Numbered from the stretch's first letter, positions 9,119-18,694 are shown. The stretch: DNA of 64,000 nt from Paenibacillus kribbensis (GCF_002240415.1 NZ_CP020028.1:749501-813500); one strand, 5' to 3'. Program-made: numbers and translations. The notes: generated from the sequence alone by a model not told the origin.

Positions 9119-11032
9119 ATGGGCAACAAAATCAGAATGACCACAGCGCAAGCGCTGATCAAGTTTCTTAACCAGCAGTATATTCATATCGATGGTCGTG
9201 AGACGCCATTCGTTGAAGGGATCTTCACGATTTTCGGTCACGGCAACGTGCTTGGGATCGGTCAGGCGCTGGAACAGGATGCCGGCCATCTGAAAGTGTT
9301 TCAAGGCAAGAACGAGCAGGGCATGGCTCATGCCGCAATCGCGTATGCCAAAGAAAATTTGCGGCAAAAAATTTATGCGGTATCCACGTCGTCCGGTCCG
9401 GGGTCTGCCAATCTGGTAACAGCGGCCGGAACGGCACTCGCAAATAATTTGCCTGTGCTTTTCCTGCCTGCGGATACTTTTGCAACTAGACAGCCTGACC
9501 CGGTATTACAGCAGATTGAACAGGAGTACAGCATGGCTGTCACAACCAATGATGCGCTTCAGCCGGTGTCCCGCTATTGGGATCGCGTAACGCGCCCGGA
9601 GCAGTTAATGAGCACCTTGATTCGCGGCTTCGAAGTTCTGACCGATCCCGTCAAGAGTGGACCTGTCACCATCTGCATTTCCCAGGATGTTGAAGGGGAA
9701 GCGTTTGACTTCGATGAGACCTTCTTCGAAAAGCGCGTTCACTATGTAGATCGGCTGCAGCCGAGCGAACGGGAGCTGGAAGCGGCAGAACATCTGATTC
9801 GCAGCAGCCGCAAGCCTCTGATTCTGGTCGGCGGGGGCGTGAAATATTCGGAAGCGCGGGATGAGGTTATCGCTTTCTCGAAGAAGTACGATATTCCGCT
9901 GGTGGAGACACAAGCCGGAAAATCGGCAGTCGAAAGTACCTTTGAGAACAATCTGGGCGGTATGGGGATTACAGGAACGCTGGCAGCGAACAAAGCCGCT
10001 CGTTTAGCGGATCTGGTCATCGGTATCGGGACCCGATATACTGACTTTGCCACTTCCTCGAAGACGGCGTTCGACTTTGACCGTACGAAGTTTCTTAATA
10101 TTAACGTTAGCCGGATGCAGGCTTACAAGCTGGACGGTCTGCAAGTGGTGGCCGACGCTAAATCTGCGTTAAGCAAGCTGTACGACCGTCTGGATGGATA
10201 CGTCAGCGAATTCGGCACGATTATTCCGGAACTGCAAAAAGAATGGGATGAAGAGCGTTCGCGTCTCGCTAAGGTTGAATTCAAACGCTCGGGCTTTGTG
10301 CCGGAAGTCAAGCAGCACTTCACCCAGGAGACGATGAACGAATATGCAGATGCTCTTAAATCGGATATGGCACAGACGACTGCATTGATTGCTGTCAACG
10401 ACACCATTGATAAGGACAGCATTATCGTATCTTCCGCTGGTTCACTACCAGGAGATTTGCAGCGTCTCTGGAAATCTGAAGTGAGCAACACGTACCATTT
10501 GGAGTATGGATATTCCTGTATGGGATACGAAATATCAGGCGCTTTGGGTATCAAGCTCGCGAACCCGGATCGCGAGGTCTACTCCATCGTCGGCGACGGC
10601 AGCTTCCTGATGCTGCACTCCGAGTTGATTACAGCGATTCAGTATCATCAAAAAATTAATGTTCTGCTGTTCGACAACTCGGGCTTTGGCTGTATTAACA
10701 ACTTACAGATGGATCACGGTTCTGGCAGCTATTACTGCGAGTTCAGAACACAGGACAACCAGATTATGAACATTGATTACGCCAAGGTCGCAGAAGCATA
10801 CGGAGCGAAAGTGTATCGCGCCAACACCGTTGAAGAGGTGAAGGCAGCGCTGGAGGATGCGAAGAAGCAGAAGAACTCCACCCTGATCGAGATGAAAGTG
10901 CTGCCTAAAACAATGACAGACGGCTATGACAGCTGGTGGCATGTCGGTGTGGCCGAGGTATCGGACAGAGAGGGCATCCAGCGTGCGTATCAACGTAAGG
11001 TGGATATGTTGAAAAAATCGAAACAGTATTAA
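9119..11032 (+). CDS. iolD: 3D-(3,5/4)-trihydroxycyclohexane-1,2-dione hydrolase
   Basis: This 637-residue thiamine-diphosphate enzyme hydrolyses the cyclic diketone made by IolE to 5-deoxy-D-glucuronate, opening the inositol ring. The N-terminal domain has NEQGMAHAA with the catalytic Glu near residue 66. The C-terminal TPP-binding motif starts at GDGSF (residues 492-496) and ends about 30 residues later at INN. The middle domain has the acetolactate-synthase-like fold. It follows iolC by 37 bp with a GGTGGAG site. Its presence implies that an iolE gene exists outside the window. Confidence 0.94.
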   Translation: MGNKIRMTTAQALIKFLNQQYIHIDGRETPFVEGIFTIFGHGNVLGIGQALEQDAGHLKVFQGKNEQGMAHAAIAYAKENLRQKIYAVSTSSGPGSANLVTAAGTALANNLPVLFLPADTFATRQPDPVLQQIEQEYSMAVTTNDALQPVSRYWDRVTRPEQLMSTLIRGFEVLTDPVKSGPVTICISQDVEGEAFDFDETFFEKRVHYVDRLQPSERELEAAEHLIRSSRKPLILVGGGVKYSEARDEVIAFSKKYDIPLVETQAGKSAVESTFENNLGGMGITGTLAANKAARLADLVIGIGTRYTDFATSSKTAFDFDRTKFLNINVSRMQAYKLDGLQVVADAKSALSKLYDRLDGYVSEFGTIIPELQKEWDEERSRLAKVEFKRSGFVPEVKQHFTQETMNEYADALKSDMAQTTALIAVNDTIDKDSIIVSSAGSLPGDLQRLWKSEVSNTYHLEYGYSCMGYEISGALGIKLANPDREVYSIVGDGSFLMLHSELITAIQYHQKINVLLFDNSGFGCINNLQMDHGSGSYYCEFRTQDNQIMNIDYAKVAEAYGAKVYRANTVEEVKAALEDAKKQKNSTLIEMKVLPKTMTDGYDSWWHVGVAEVSDREGIQRAYQRKVDMLKKSKQY

Positions 11033-11066
11033 TATCCTGACCATACAGGCAAGAGGAGGAACAAGC

Positions 11067-11933
11067 ATGAAGCTGGCATATGATCCGACACATTTTAGAG
11101 ATTCGCTATCCATGGAGGAAATGATTTTCAAGGTAGCCGATCTGGGCTATGAATACATCGAGCTATCTCCACGTGAAGATTTCTGTCCATTTTACAAGTA
11201 TCCTAAAGTTGATAAAACCAAGATCAAGCAGGTCAAAAAATGGATGAGTGAAGCTGGTGTAAAATTTTCTTCCCTGCTGCCTCTCTACCACTGGGCAGGC
11301 CCGGATGAAGAAAGAAGACAGGCAGCTGTCCGCAACTGGAAGCGTGCCATTGAGGTCGCAGTGGAACTCGATATTGATCTGATGAACAGTGAATTCAGCG
11401 GCTCTAAGTACGAACCGTTCATTTGCGAAGAGAAGTTCGTCAAGTCGATGGATGAACTGATCCCGGTATTCGAGAAGGAGGGAGTTCGCCTAAATCTGCA
11501 AGCGCATCCGTATGATTTTATCGAGACGAACACCGGAGCTATTGATATGATCCGTGCACTTGACCGTTCTTGGATCAAGCTAGTATACTCCGTCGCGCAT
11601 ACATTCTTCTATGATGATGGGGTAGGTGATATTGCCAAAATGCTGGACGAAGCGGGTGATCTGCTCGATCATGTGCTGTTTGCCGATACCTTTAATCATA
11701 AAGCGGCTTATGGACTGCGTTACATCGTCAATCCGCCTGATGCCAAAGTAACGGTTCACCAGCACTTGAACATCGGTGAAGGCGATGTTGATTTTGACAC
11801 CTTGTTCCGTAAGCTGCGCGAGATGAAGTTTGACGGTATTGCCACGAATGCCGTGTTCGCTTACAGCGACAAGCCGGAAGAATCAAGTGCAATCATGTTG
11901 AAAAAAATGAAAGAAGGATTGGGTCTCAGCTAG
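11067..11933 (+). CDS. iolH: IolH-like sugar phosphate isomerase/epimerase
   Basis: This 288-residue TIM-barrel protein of the AP-endonuclease-2 family starts [19 protein letters not shown], close to remembered Bacillus IolH, and has the same length. [17 protein letters not shown] and [11 protein letters not shown] place candidate metal ligands. The biochemical role of IolH is not established; it is often labelled an isomerase by fold only. The gene lies where iolE to iolH sit in Bacillus operons. Its sequence does not look like IolE, so it is unlikely to supply the missing dehydratase step. Confidence 0.82.
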   Translation: MKLAYDPTHFRDSLSMEEMIFKVADLGYEYIELSPREDFCPFYKYPKVDKTKIKQVKKWMSEAGVKFSSLLPLYHWAGPDEERRQAAVRNWKRAIEVAVELDIDLMNSEFSGSKYEPFICEEKFVKSMDELIPVFEKEGVRLNLQAHPYDFIETNTGAIDMIRALDRSWIKLVYSVAHTFFYDDGVGDIAKMLDEAGDLLDHVLFADTFNHKAAYGLRYIVNPPDAKVTVHQHLNIGEGDVDFDTLFRKLREMKFDGIATNAVFAYSDKPEESSAIMLKKMKEGLGLS

Positions 11934-11963
11934 AAGAGTGACTGGAAAGGAGATGATGAGCGC

Positions 11964-12833
11964 GTGCCCTTGGTTTCCATGAAGGAAATGCTACAGCAAG
12001 CAAAACAGGAGCATTATGGTGTTGGCCAGTTTAATATTAACGGCTTATCTTGGGTTCACGCCATACTTGATGCGGCACAGGAGGAAGAAGCGCCTGTCAT
12101 TGTGGCGGCATCAGATCGACTGATCGACTTTCTGGGTGGTTACCGGACTGTTGTGGCTATGGTAAGTACGCTTGTTGAGGAAAAGAACATTCAGGTCCCT
12201 GTAGCTTTGCATTTGGATCACGGCAAGACGGTTGACAATTGTCTGCGTGCGATTGATGCGGGCTTCACCTCTGTCATGTTCGATGGCTCCCATGGCCCGA
12301 TTGAGGACAATATCCGGGATACGAGAAAGGTCACAGCATATGCAACTGCTTATGCTGTGTCCGTCGAAGCGGAAGTCGGTACGGTAGGCGGTATGGAAGA
12401 TGGCCTGATCGGCGGTATTCAGTATGCAGATCTGAATGAGTGCATACGGGTCGTAGAAGAAACAGGTATTGATGCACTGGCAGCGGCACTGGGTTCCGTA
12501 CACGGCAAATATGCCGGAGAACCGAAGCTCGGCTTTGACGAGATGGATGCCATCTCGCGAGCAGTCGGCATTCCGCTAGTTTTGCACGGTGCTTCGGGGA
12601 TACCGAAGCATCAACTCGACCGGGCGATCAAGCTAGGTCATGCAAAAGTGAATATCAACACCGAATGTGTGACGGCCTGGTCACTTCAGTTGCGTAACAC
12701 GCTAGCGGCGGATTTGGAAACGACCGAACCGAGAAAAATATTAACTCCGGCGAGAGACGCGATTCGGGAAACGGTGCGTGCCAAAATTCGTGAATTTGGC
12801 TCGAGTCGTAAAGCGGTCAGTTTAAAAAAATAA
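11964..12833 (+). CDS. iolJ: 6-phospho-5-dehydro-2-deoxy-D-gluconate aldolase (class II)
   Basis: This 289-residue zinc-dependent class II aldolase cleaves DKG-6-phosphate to dihydroxyacetone phosphate and malonic semialdehyde. HLDHGK, EAEVG, GSVHGKYAGEPKLGF and LHGASG carry the zinc and phosphate ligands shared with fructose-bisphosphate aldolase. The start is GTG 11964 after AAAGGAGATG; the two upstream ATGs are out of frame. It is the last gene of the iolA operon and is followed by a terminator. Operon position favours IolJ over a housekeeping FbaA. Confidence 0.9.
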   Translation: MPLVSMKEMLQQAKQEHYGVGQFNINGLSWVHAILDAAQEEEAPVIVAASDRLIDFLGGYRTVVAMVSTLVEEKNIQVPVALHLDHGKTVDNCLRAIDAGFTSVMFDGSHGPIEDNIRDTRKVTAYATAYAVSVEAEVGTVGGMEDGLIGGIQYADLNECIRVVEETGIDALAAALGSVHGKYAGEPKLGFDEMDAISRAVGIPLVLHGASGIPKHQLDRAIKLGHAKVNINTECVTAWSLQLRNTLAADLETTEPRKILTPARDAIRETVRAKIREFGSSRKAVSLKK

Positions 12834-12851
12834 ATAATAGCATTCTATACA

Positions 12852-12900
12852 AAAGCAGCATGTTCTTCACTGTAACCAGGACGGAACGTGCTGCTTTTTT
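12852..12900. terminator. terminator after iolJ, probably bidirectional
   Basis: AAAGCAGCATGTTC (12852-12865) pairs with GAACGTGCTGCTTT (12884-12897) with one wobble, followed by a T run to 12900. It sits between the convergent iolJ and the second DeoR gene. Confidence 0.8.
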
Positions 12901-12909
12901 GGCTTTGGC

Positions 12910-13662
12910 TTATGGCGTCACGATTTTGATACCATGTTCTAATGCATATTGCTGGTAGCTTGCGTTTGGTATACTGTTGGTAATCAAATAGTCAATATCG
13001 CTAAGAGAACAGTACGTAGTGAGGGCATATTTGTCGAATTTGCTGTCATCAATCATTAAATACACGTTCAGGCTTTTCTCCACAACTGTACTTTTAAGGT
13101 CAGTCTCTAGCGGAGATGAATTCGTTACTCCGTTCGTAATCGAAATGCCCGTTGAAGCGATAAAAGCTTTGTTAATGTTATATTTTTTTAGCAGCTCAAT
13201 ACTTTGGAAGCCAACAAAGGAATTCGTTTTGCGCTCAAGCATGCCGCCCGTAGAGAAGATAGACAGGGAAGGGAAGGGCTTAGCTTCATGAATAAAATCA
13301 AAATTGTTCGTTACAATCGTAAGCTGCCTGTGTTGAATGTAAGGTAGAAGCTCCAAGGTCGTCGTCCCCGAATCAACAAAAATAACATCCCCGTCCTCCA
13401 CGAACTGGGAAGCCAGCTTGCCAATCTCCTGCTTCTTGGTAAGATTCTGATCGCGTCGTTCGTTGAAGACAACAAGGGTAGAATGATTGACAGAAACCCC
13501 GCCATATACTTTTTTTATGATCCCGGAATCGACAAGAGACTGAATATCTCTACGGATTGTATTCTTGGATACTCCAAAATGCTCCACCAGTTCTTCCAAT
13601 GATACCGATTCATGCTCAAAAACGTATTCCTTAATCTGATTAATTCGCTTCGATTTGATCAT
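12910..13662 (-). CDS. second IolR-like DeoR-family repressor
   Basis: This 250-residue regulator has the same architecture as the IolR at 3768-4517: a winged helix with VSKNTIRRDI, KKVYGGV, FVDSGTTTLELL and the end-domain blocks KAFIASTGIS and DDSKFDKY. It shares many motifs with IolR but has diverged in the sensor domain. It is convergent with iolJ and has no obvious target of its own: downstream are relics, then a PTS operon with its own LicR-like activator. It may be a duplicated IolR responding to another sugar phosphate, or the regulator of genes since lost. DeoR family is certain; ligand unknown. Confidence 0.8.
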   Translation of the reverse strand: MIKSKRINQIKEYVFEHESVSLEELVEHFGVSKNTIRRDIQSLVDSGIIKKVYGGVSVNHSTLVVFNERRDQNLTKKQEIGKLASQFVEDGDVIFVDSGTTTLELLPYIQHRQLTIVTNNFDFIHEAKPFPSLSIFSTGGMLERKTNSFVGFQSIELLKKYNINKAFIASTGISITNGVTNSSPLETDLKSTVVEKSLNVYLMIDDSKFDKYALTTYCSLSDIDYLITNSIPNASYQQYALEHGIKIVTP

Positions 13663-13779
13663 TTGTTGATTCTCCTAATGATATTTTTAGTTAAAGTTCT
13701 GATCACAATGGTTAAATTCATTGTAAGCGACGTGAAATGAAAAATCCACATAAATGAGCAGACCTTAACTTCCAACATT

Positions 13780-13976
13780 ATCAGGCTTACAGTGAGGTGA
13801 TCAAAGCAGAGGTTGTTCAGGCGTATCTAGAGGTTCCACATGCCCACACAAGGGTCGTCCGCGTACGAAGTTTACATCTGTGGAAGAAATATATCTATTT
13901 TTATAACTACCAGCGTTTTCAAACCAAACTCAAACAGCGCATGCCGATAGAGTACCGGCATGCGCTAGCAACATAG
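13780..13976 (+). pseudogene. degenerate IS3-family transposase (OrfB) C-terminus
   Basis: A short frame reads FTSVEEIYLF (from about 13870), loses one base, and continues YNYQRFQTKLKQRMPIEYRH to a stop at 13974-13976. That is the typical ending of IS3-group OrfB integrases (YN..RFQ.KL....P.EYR). Sequence from about 13780 (HYQAYSEVIKAEV) may be an earlier eroded part. There is no intact frame and no clear terminal repeats. The family call rests on about 20 residues. Confidence 0.5.
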
Positions 13977-14015
13977 TCTTTTTAGGATGTCTACTTAAAT
14001 AAATAGGAAACGTGG

Positions 14016-14240
14016 TTACTTTCTAATGCCGATGAGCAGGACATCCGCTTCGAAATCATGCATATCGATGGTCGTGATTTGCTCTTGCACAGAGATTGAA
14101 GTTGTGCCAAAACGACGATTCTCCAGGTCAATGACCGTAAAATTGTATTCACTAAGATCTGCGTTCAGCAGATAAAAAAGGGAGTACCCTCATTCATAAA
14201 ATAATGTTTGTTCTCAGCGATGCTCAGTTTAATTAAAAGC
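14016..14240 (-). pseudogene. glycoside hydrolase remnant (possibly apiosidase-like DUF4038)
   Basis: On the reverse strand, after a GGAGAAGGAG site, a frame reads LSIAENKHYFMNEGTPFF and then hits a stop near 14180. This resembles the N-terminal box of DUF4038/apiosidase-like proteins (similar to ENGRYL...DG.PFFWLGDTAWE). A second frame (about 14016-14190) reads NADLSEYNFTVIDLENRRFG and ends DFEADVLLIGIRK, which looks like a C-terminal beta-sandwich. The pieces appear to be the two ends of one gene joined by a large deletion with a frameshift and loss of the start codon. The family call is tentative. Confidence 0.4.
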
Positions 14241-14263
14241 TCCTTCTCCTAACGGTTGTAATG

Positions 14264-14307
14264 GCAGAAACGGCGATCGTTTGCCGTCCGCCGTTTCTGC
14301 TTTTTTT
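14264..14307. terminator. hairpin downstream of the PTS operon
   Basis: GCAGAAACGGCG (14264-14275) pairs perfectly with CGCCGTTTCTGC (14289-14300), followed on the plus strand by seven Ts. The nearest intact gene, the PTS IIC gene, is on the minus strand, where the T run is absent. It could still terminate by its strong stem. Confidence 0.5.
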
Positions 14308-14310
14308 CTA

Positions 14311-15615
14311 TTATGAGATGACAGGGCTTGCTGCGGTTTCACTCGCTTGCTGTTGTTCCAATTGCTCCTGCGCTTCGCGTTCCTTATTCAGAGCCTGTTT
14401 GTCCAGCGCTCTAAAGAACGGATAGTAGATCAGCATACTGATCGGGATGAGTACCAGTTGTGCGGCGGCCAGTCTCCAGCTGCCCTCGATGAAGCCCAGA
14501 GCAAAGATAGGGGTGCCGAAAGCCGGGTAAATCCCGATGGGTGCCGGCAACAAGCCGATGTTGGTGCCAATATAGCCGAGTACTGCACAAATGATAGGAG
14601 TAACGACAAACGGAATCGCCAGCAACGGGTTCAATACGATGGGAATCCCGAAGACCAGTGGCTCGTGAATCGAGAAAAAGGTGCCCGGAAGACCAAGCTT
14701 CCCGATTGTGCGAAGCTGTTTGCTCTTGGCCAGGAAAACCAACAGCAGGGCGAAGGCGAGCATCGGCGCATAGTTGCAATAGATATACCAAAAAGCCAGC
14801 CCGATAATGTTCGGAAGTGGAGTGCTTGCCTGGAAAGCGTCAAGGTTAGCTAGATCCAGACTCATCCAGATCGGTTTAACGATAGCGAGTGTAACAATTG
14901 CCCCGTGAATCCCGAACATCCACAGAGCCTGCATAATGATCAGCGCGACAATCAAAGCACCGAGTGATCCGCCCAATCCTTCCAGTGGTACTTGGAGATA
15001 AGTGTAGATAAAATCGTGAACCGTACCGAACGGAGTCTGCATGAACAGACCGGCCACGATGACAAACACAAGGGCTACCAAGACGGCCGGGATCAAACCT
15101 GAAAAGGTTTTGACAACGGTAGGCGGGACCCCGTCAGGCATTTTGATCGTCCAATTGCGGTCGACAATCCAAATATACAACCGTGCGGCAATCAAGCCGA
15201 CGAACATGGCGACGAACAATCCCTGTGCGCCGAGCCATTGAAGCGGCAAAGCCCGGACTTTATCAAAGGTCTCGACTGGTGTGACGATCAGAAAAGAGAG
15301 CAGGGCGGTTGCCGCTGGAACAAGGGGGTCCTTGTCAAAAGCTTGCGCCAGCCTGTAGGCTATAAAAAATACCGCATACAGAGCAATGATACCAGTGGTC
15401 ATCGTCGATGCCAACCCGATGATGCCCTTCACGGGTGCAATGAGATTCTGATAAGGCTCCCAAGCAAGCGCAGAGAAGAGGGTTGCAAATGCCCCGATAA
15501 TCAGAAAGGGAAGAGTGGACATCAGCCCGTTGGAAATTGCGCTCATGTAACGGTTTTGCTGAATTTTGCCCGCCACTTTTTGAAGCTTATGAGAGAATTT
15601 TTGTTGGTTGGCCAT
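14311..15615 (-). CDS. PTS lactose/cellobiose-type transporter subunit IIC
   Basis: This 434-residue integral membrane protein belongs to the CelB/LacE EIIC family, with about ten hydrophobic segments. GTFFSIHEPLVFGIPIVLNP contains the conserved IHEP motif of the substrate-binding loop. It forms the sugar channel of a PTS whose IIA and IIB partners are encoded upstream. It is 145 bp after IIB; that gap holds a cre-like site and a hairpin, so IIC may be expressed partly separately. The likely substrate is a beta-glucoside, but lactose/cellobiose-family IIC proteins also carry chitobiose and other disaccharides. Confidence 0.9.
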   Translation of the reverse strand: MANQQKFSHKLQKVAGKIQQNRYMSAISNGLMSTLPFLIIGAFATLFSALAWEPYQNLIAPVKGIIGLASTMTTGIIALYAVFFIAYRLAQAFDKDPLVPAATALLSFLIVTPVETFDKVRALPLQWLGAQGLFVAMFVGLIAARLYIWIVDRNWTIKMPDGVPPTVVKTFSGLIPAVLVALVFVIVAGLFMQTPFGTVHDFIYTYLQVPLEGLGGSLGALIVALIIMQALWMFGIHGAIVTLAIVKPIWMSLDLANLDAFQASTPLPNIIGLAFWYIYCNYAPMLAFALLLVFLAKSKQLRTIGKLGLPGTFFSIHEPLVFGIPIVLNPLLAIPFVVTPIICAVLGYIGTNIGLLPAPIGIYPAFGTPIFALGFIEGSWRLAAAQLVLIPISMLIYYPFFRALDKQALNKEREAQEQLEQQQASETAASPVIS

Positions 15616-15663
15616 AGTTATTCAACTCCTGCTTTAGACTTGCATTCGCTTATATAATAAATG

Positions 15664-15678
15664 AGAGAACGCTTCCAT
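15664..15678 (-). promoter_or_regulatory. candidate CcpA cre site upstream of IIC
   Basis: On the reverse strand ATGGAAGCGTTCTCT matches WTGNAANCGNWNNCA at 14 of 15 positions. It lies in the IIB-IIC gap, about 50 bp before the IIC start, and could repress an internal promoter or act as a roadblock. Confidence 0.5.
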
Positions 15679-15730
15679 TTGATGAGATCATAATTCAATT
15701 TTTCGCGCTTCACGTGGGCCTCCTTTTCCT

Positions 15731-15752
15731 GGCAGGCGAGTAAGCGCCTGCC
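15731..15752 (-). other. intercistronic hairpin between IIB and IIC
   Basis: GGCAGGCG and CGCCTGCC form a perfect 8-bp GC-rich stem with a 6-nt loop directly after the IIB stop. No T run follows. It may stabilise the IIA-IIB message or attenuate read-through into IIC. Confidence 0.45.
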
Positions 15753-15760
15753 CCTGAACT

Positions 15761-16060
15761 TTACAGCTTAAGCGCGTCTCCCAGCACCTTTTCACCGTTC
15801 ATCATACCGTAGTCCATCGTGTTGATAACGCTTACTTTAATGCCTTTAGGTTCATATTTTGCCTTGAAATCGTCCTCCAGGTAGCCGACCTGTGGTCCAA
15901 TCAGCAGCACATCCGTCTTGTCAGCATATTCTTTAAAAGAACCTTCGGAAGTAGCTCTGATTTCAACCTCAAGGTTTTGCGCTTGTGCGGACTTTTGCAT
16001 TTTCTGTACCAACATACTTGTAGACATTCCTGCAGCACATACCAGTGTAATTTGTTTCAT
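15761..16060 (-). CDS. PTS lactose/cellobiose-type subunit IIB
   Basis: This 99-residue cytosolic phosphotransfer protein has VCAAGMSTSMLVQKM near the N-terminus. It contains the phosphorylated Cys (residue 9 or 10) and the P-loop-like turn of the CelB/ChbB IIB family. It takes phosphate from IIA and passes it to the sugar entering through IIC. Its ATG overlaps the IIA stop by four bases, so the two are translationally coupled. Confidence 0.92.
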   Translation of the reverse strand: MKQITLVCAAGMSTSMLVQKMQKSAQAQNLEVEIRATSEGSFKEYADKTDVLLIGPQVGYLEDDFKAKYEPKGIKVSVINTMDYGMMNGEKVLGDALKL

Positions 16061-16413
16061 CCGTTGTTCCCTCCGATTGAAGTGTGATTTGTGATTTCTT
16101 CATAGCGATTCAATCTGGCGTAAAGCTCGATCATATGTCCAGCCAGATCTTTAGTTGTGATGGCCGACATCAGGTGATCCTGAGCATGCACCATTAGCAG
16201 TGTGATTTCGTGGACGGTTCCGCCCGCTTCCTGTTGAATCAGCCTCGTTTGTAATTTATGCGCTTTCACCAACTCGTCTTTGCCTTCTTCAAGACGCTCT
16301 GCCGCCAGCTGTGTTTGACCTTTTTGAGCAAGAGCAATCGCTTCCATCGCCTTACTCTTGGCAACGCCCGCATTGGTTATAATTCCCATTATGATTTCCT
16401 GATACTCATCCAT
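16057..16413 (-). CDS. PTS lactose/cellobiose-type subunit IIA
   Basis: This all-helical phosphotransfer subunit has about 118 residues. LMVHAQDHLM near residue 75 contains the active His of the LacF/ChbA family, and EITLLMVHAQDH is the family signature. The frame opens at a GTG at 16420-16422. The ATG at 16411-16413 is preferred because GAGGTG lies six bases before it. It is the first gene of the IIA-IIB-IIC unit, downstream of the LicR-like regulator on the same strand. Confidence 0.9.
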   Translation of the reverse strand: MDEYQEIIMGIITNAGVAKSKAMEAIALAQKGQTQLAAERLEEGKDELVKAHKLQTRLIQQEAGGTVHEITLLMVHAQDHLMSAITTKDLAGHMIELYARLNRYEEITNHTSIGGNNG

Positions 16414-16534
16414 CTCTTTCACCTCATGCTTTTTTCTCTTTAGCTTACAGATTCAGTGTAAAGGTTTACAGCCGAGATCTAAACCCAAGCCTTTTCCGCC
16501 AGTAGCGGAAATTCATTCATTATACTTCTTCCAT

Positions 16535-16596
16535 TTCAAAAAGCTCCGAAGCAGCACCTGATCTGTGGATATCAGCCGGATGCTTCTTTGGAGCTT
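16535..16596 (-). terminator. terminator of the licR-like gene
   Basis: AAGCTCC plus GAAGCA (16541-16553) pair with TGCTTC and GGAGCTT (16581-16596) with a 3-nt bulge. On the reverse strand they are followed by TTTTTGAAA. This separates the regulator from the PTS genes. Confidence 0.65.
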
Positions 16597-16600
16597 GGTA

Positions 16601-18547
16601 TCAATACAGCTTATATTTGACGATAATCCTGGAAAATTCCTCGTACGTTTCGCATTTTAACATCTGCTGGATGATATCCGAATTGTCGACCAGTTCCATG
16701 AGATGTTTATACATTTTGGCCGGCGGCTCTTTGCCGTTTCTTTCAATGCTGAGGAGACAGATGAACTGCACGGGTTTGTCGCCCCAATCGATAGGCTGTT
16801 GAAGGGTGCAGACCGCCCATACGGTTTGATTGCTTTGCGGAATGATAGGATGAGGAATGGCTACCAAATTTCCGTAAGCCGTGGGTGCAGCCTGTTCTCG
16901 TTCCAGAACGAGTCCAATAAAGCCTTCGGCAGAGCGGATTAGCCCTTCACAATATATTTTTTGGCCCAGAAAAGAGATGACCTCTTCCTTGGTGGTAAAA
17001 TTTTGTCTCAGAAATACGAGATCTTCCCGGATGTAGTGAAAAGCAAACTCGGCTTCACCAGCCAGCAAACTTTCAATTTTGCCCATATCACTGCCGCCAA
17101 GAAGCGTCTGCACCACCACGACCGGAACGGATAATGGAAGCTGAATGGGGATGGTGCTCACCACGAAATCAATGTCATGGAGAGGAACCTGCTGAAGCTT
17201 GTAATATTCCGTTGTACCCGCCACTTCAAGTCGGCTGCCAAAAGTGCTTTGCAGTTTGTACTTAAGCAGCCGGGCGCTTCCGACTCCTGAAGTACAGACG
17301 ACCAGACAGCGTTTTGGCCGGGTATTCATACGCTGTCTTTCGATGGCTGCTCCGATGTGAATGGCCAGATAGCCCATCTCCGCTTCCGGGATCGCAATAT
17401 TCAGCTTGCTCTCGATCAGCTTGGCACCAATGACACCCGCTTGAAAAGCCAGAGGATAGTTGCTCTTGACATGATCCAGCATGGGGTTTCGGATGTTCAT
17501 CCCGTACTTTACCCGGTTCAGCGCTGGCTTCAGATGAAGGCAGATACCTATGAGCAGTTCCGTATCACGGCTGATGTTCAGGTTCAAATCCCTGTCGATC
17601 TCGGCGAGCATTCCTTTGCCCAGTTCATAGATGTTCCGGTCCAACAGCTTCTCGGGTCCCATGTCCTCTATTTGCTGTCCTTCAATCCCGGCAAACCACT
17701 TGTTTCCGGCAAGATGCATGGCAATGTAGGCGATTTCGTCTTCGGGAAAAGACAACTGCAATTCCTTTCCGATCAGCTCGACAATATGCTCGGCAGCCCG
17801 AAACTCATCGGTGCCCCGCAGATCTCCTATTTCCGTCGAGAGCATAGCCACCCGGTTTCCGTCACGGATACGCTTACAGGCGATCGCAATATGAATAGAT
17901 AAATTGCTGAAGGCGATATCGGAGAGCGTCACTTCATATTTCTGAGTCTGTTCCAGAACGATTCCGCAGATCAGCGTCATTTCGCGGGGGCTGACGATGC
18001 GCAGCGCTGCATGAAGTGTTCCGCCTTGTTCCTCGGAACGGCTTACAATAAACTCGGACAAGCAAAACCGAAGCTGAACTTCATCACCCTTCAGTTTGAC
18101 TCCGTAATTCGGCCGTTTGTGAATCGTGATTCCGTAGCTTTGCAAGGTTTGTTTAACCTCTTTGAAATCATTTTGCACCGTCGACTTGCTTACATATAGC
18201 TCATCTGCGAGGTCTTCCAGCTTCACATAATGATCAGCGAGCAGGAGACGCTTTATTAAAAACAATTGCCGGTAGCCGGGAGAACCTGGATCATCGGGCT
18301 CGCTGGATAGGAACAACTGCTGCAGCAACGCACGAAAGCTACGATTATCCGTAATTTTCAGTTCATATCCCCTTGAACGAACAGGTTCAATTGCTGCCCC
18401 GTGTTTGGTTAGAAATTCATCCAGTTCCCGGATATCGCTGCGGATGGTACGTGAAGTAACCTGGATCAATTTGGCAAGATAATCACTTTTGACAGGAGCG
18501 TCGGCAGCCAGCAAGTGCTGAAGAATTGAAACCATGCGCGCATTCAT
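16601..18547 (-). CDS. PRD-containing PTS-controlled activator (LicR/BglG-type)
   Basis: This 648-residue regulator has two N-terminal helix-turn-helix segments (TSRTIRSDIRELDEF near 31-45; VSKSTVQNDFKEV near 120). Two PTS regulation domains follow (about 185-400; His residues in LSIHIAIACKR, YIAMHLAG, LGICLHLKP, YLAIHIGAA). Next are a IIB-like segment starting VVCTSGVGSARLL and a C-terminal IIA (mannitol/fructose-type) domain with VAIPHP. In such proteins phosphorylation by HPr activates and by the cognate IIB inhibits. It lies directly upstream of the cellobiose-type PTS genes, its obvious target. Confidence 0.9.
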   Translation of the reverse strand: MNARMVSILQHLLAADAPVKSDYLAKLIQVTSRTIRSDIRELDEFLTKHGAAIEPVRSRGYELKITDNRSFRALLQQLFLSSEPDDPGSPGYRQLFLIKRLLLADHYVKLEDLADELYVSKSTVQNDFKEVKQTLQSYGITIHKRPNYGVKLKGDEVQLRFCLSEFIVSRSEEQGGTLHAALRIVSPREMTLICGIVLEQTQKYEVTLSDIAFSNLSIHIAIACKRIRDGNRVAMLSTEIGDLRGTDEFRAAEHIVELIGKELQLSFPEDEIAYIAMHLAGNKWFAGIEGQQIEDMGPEKLLDRNIYELGKGMLAEIDRDLNLNISRDTELLIGICLHLKPALNRVKYGMNIRNPMLDHVKSNYPLAFQAGVIGAKLIESKLNIAIPEAEMGYLAIHIGAAIERQRMNTRPKRCLVVCTSGVGSARLLKYKLQSTFGSRLEVAGTTEYYKLQQVPLHDIDFVVSTIPIQLPLSVPVVVVQTLLGGSDMGKIESLLAGEAEFAFHYIREDLVFLRQNFTTKEEVISFLGQKIYCEGLIRSAEGFIGLVLEREQAAPTAYGNLVAIPHPIIPQSNQTVWAVCTLQQPIDWGDKPVQFICLLSIERNGKEPPAKMYKHLMELVDNSDIIQQMLKCETYEEFSRIIVKYKLY

Positions 18548-18604
18548 TCAAGGTGCCCCCCTTTCTGTAAAGCAGAATAAATGTAGTGTACACTGAACTA
18601 AATT

Positions 18605-18651
18605 AAAAAAACCTCCGATTACTCCAAGTGTAACACCTGCAAAATAACCGG
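18605..18651 (-). terminator. terminator of the isomerase/transketolase/kinase operon
   Basis: On the reverse strand CCGGTTATT (18651-18643) pairs with AGTAATCGG (18623-18615) with two G-U pairs, and is followed by a run of seven Ts (18611-18605). It lies just past the FGGY kinase stop. Confidence 0.7.
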
Positions 18652-18694
18652 AAGCTTGTAGTAAACTCAAAAATAAATGTAGAAGACTGAATCA

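Noticed and set aside
13939..13963. Hairpin GCATGCCG/CGGCATGC as terminator
   Set aside because: It lies inside the coding end of the IS3 remnant and has no T run; probably chance or IS structure.
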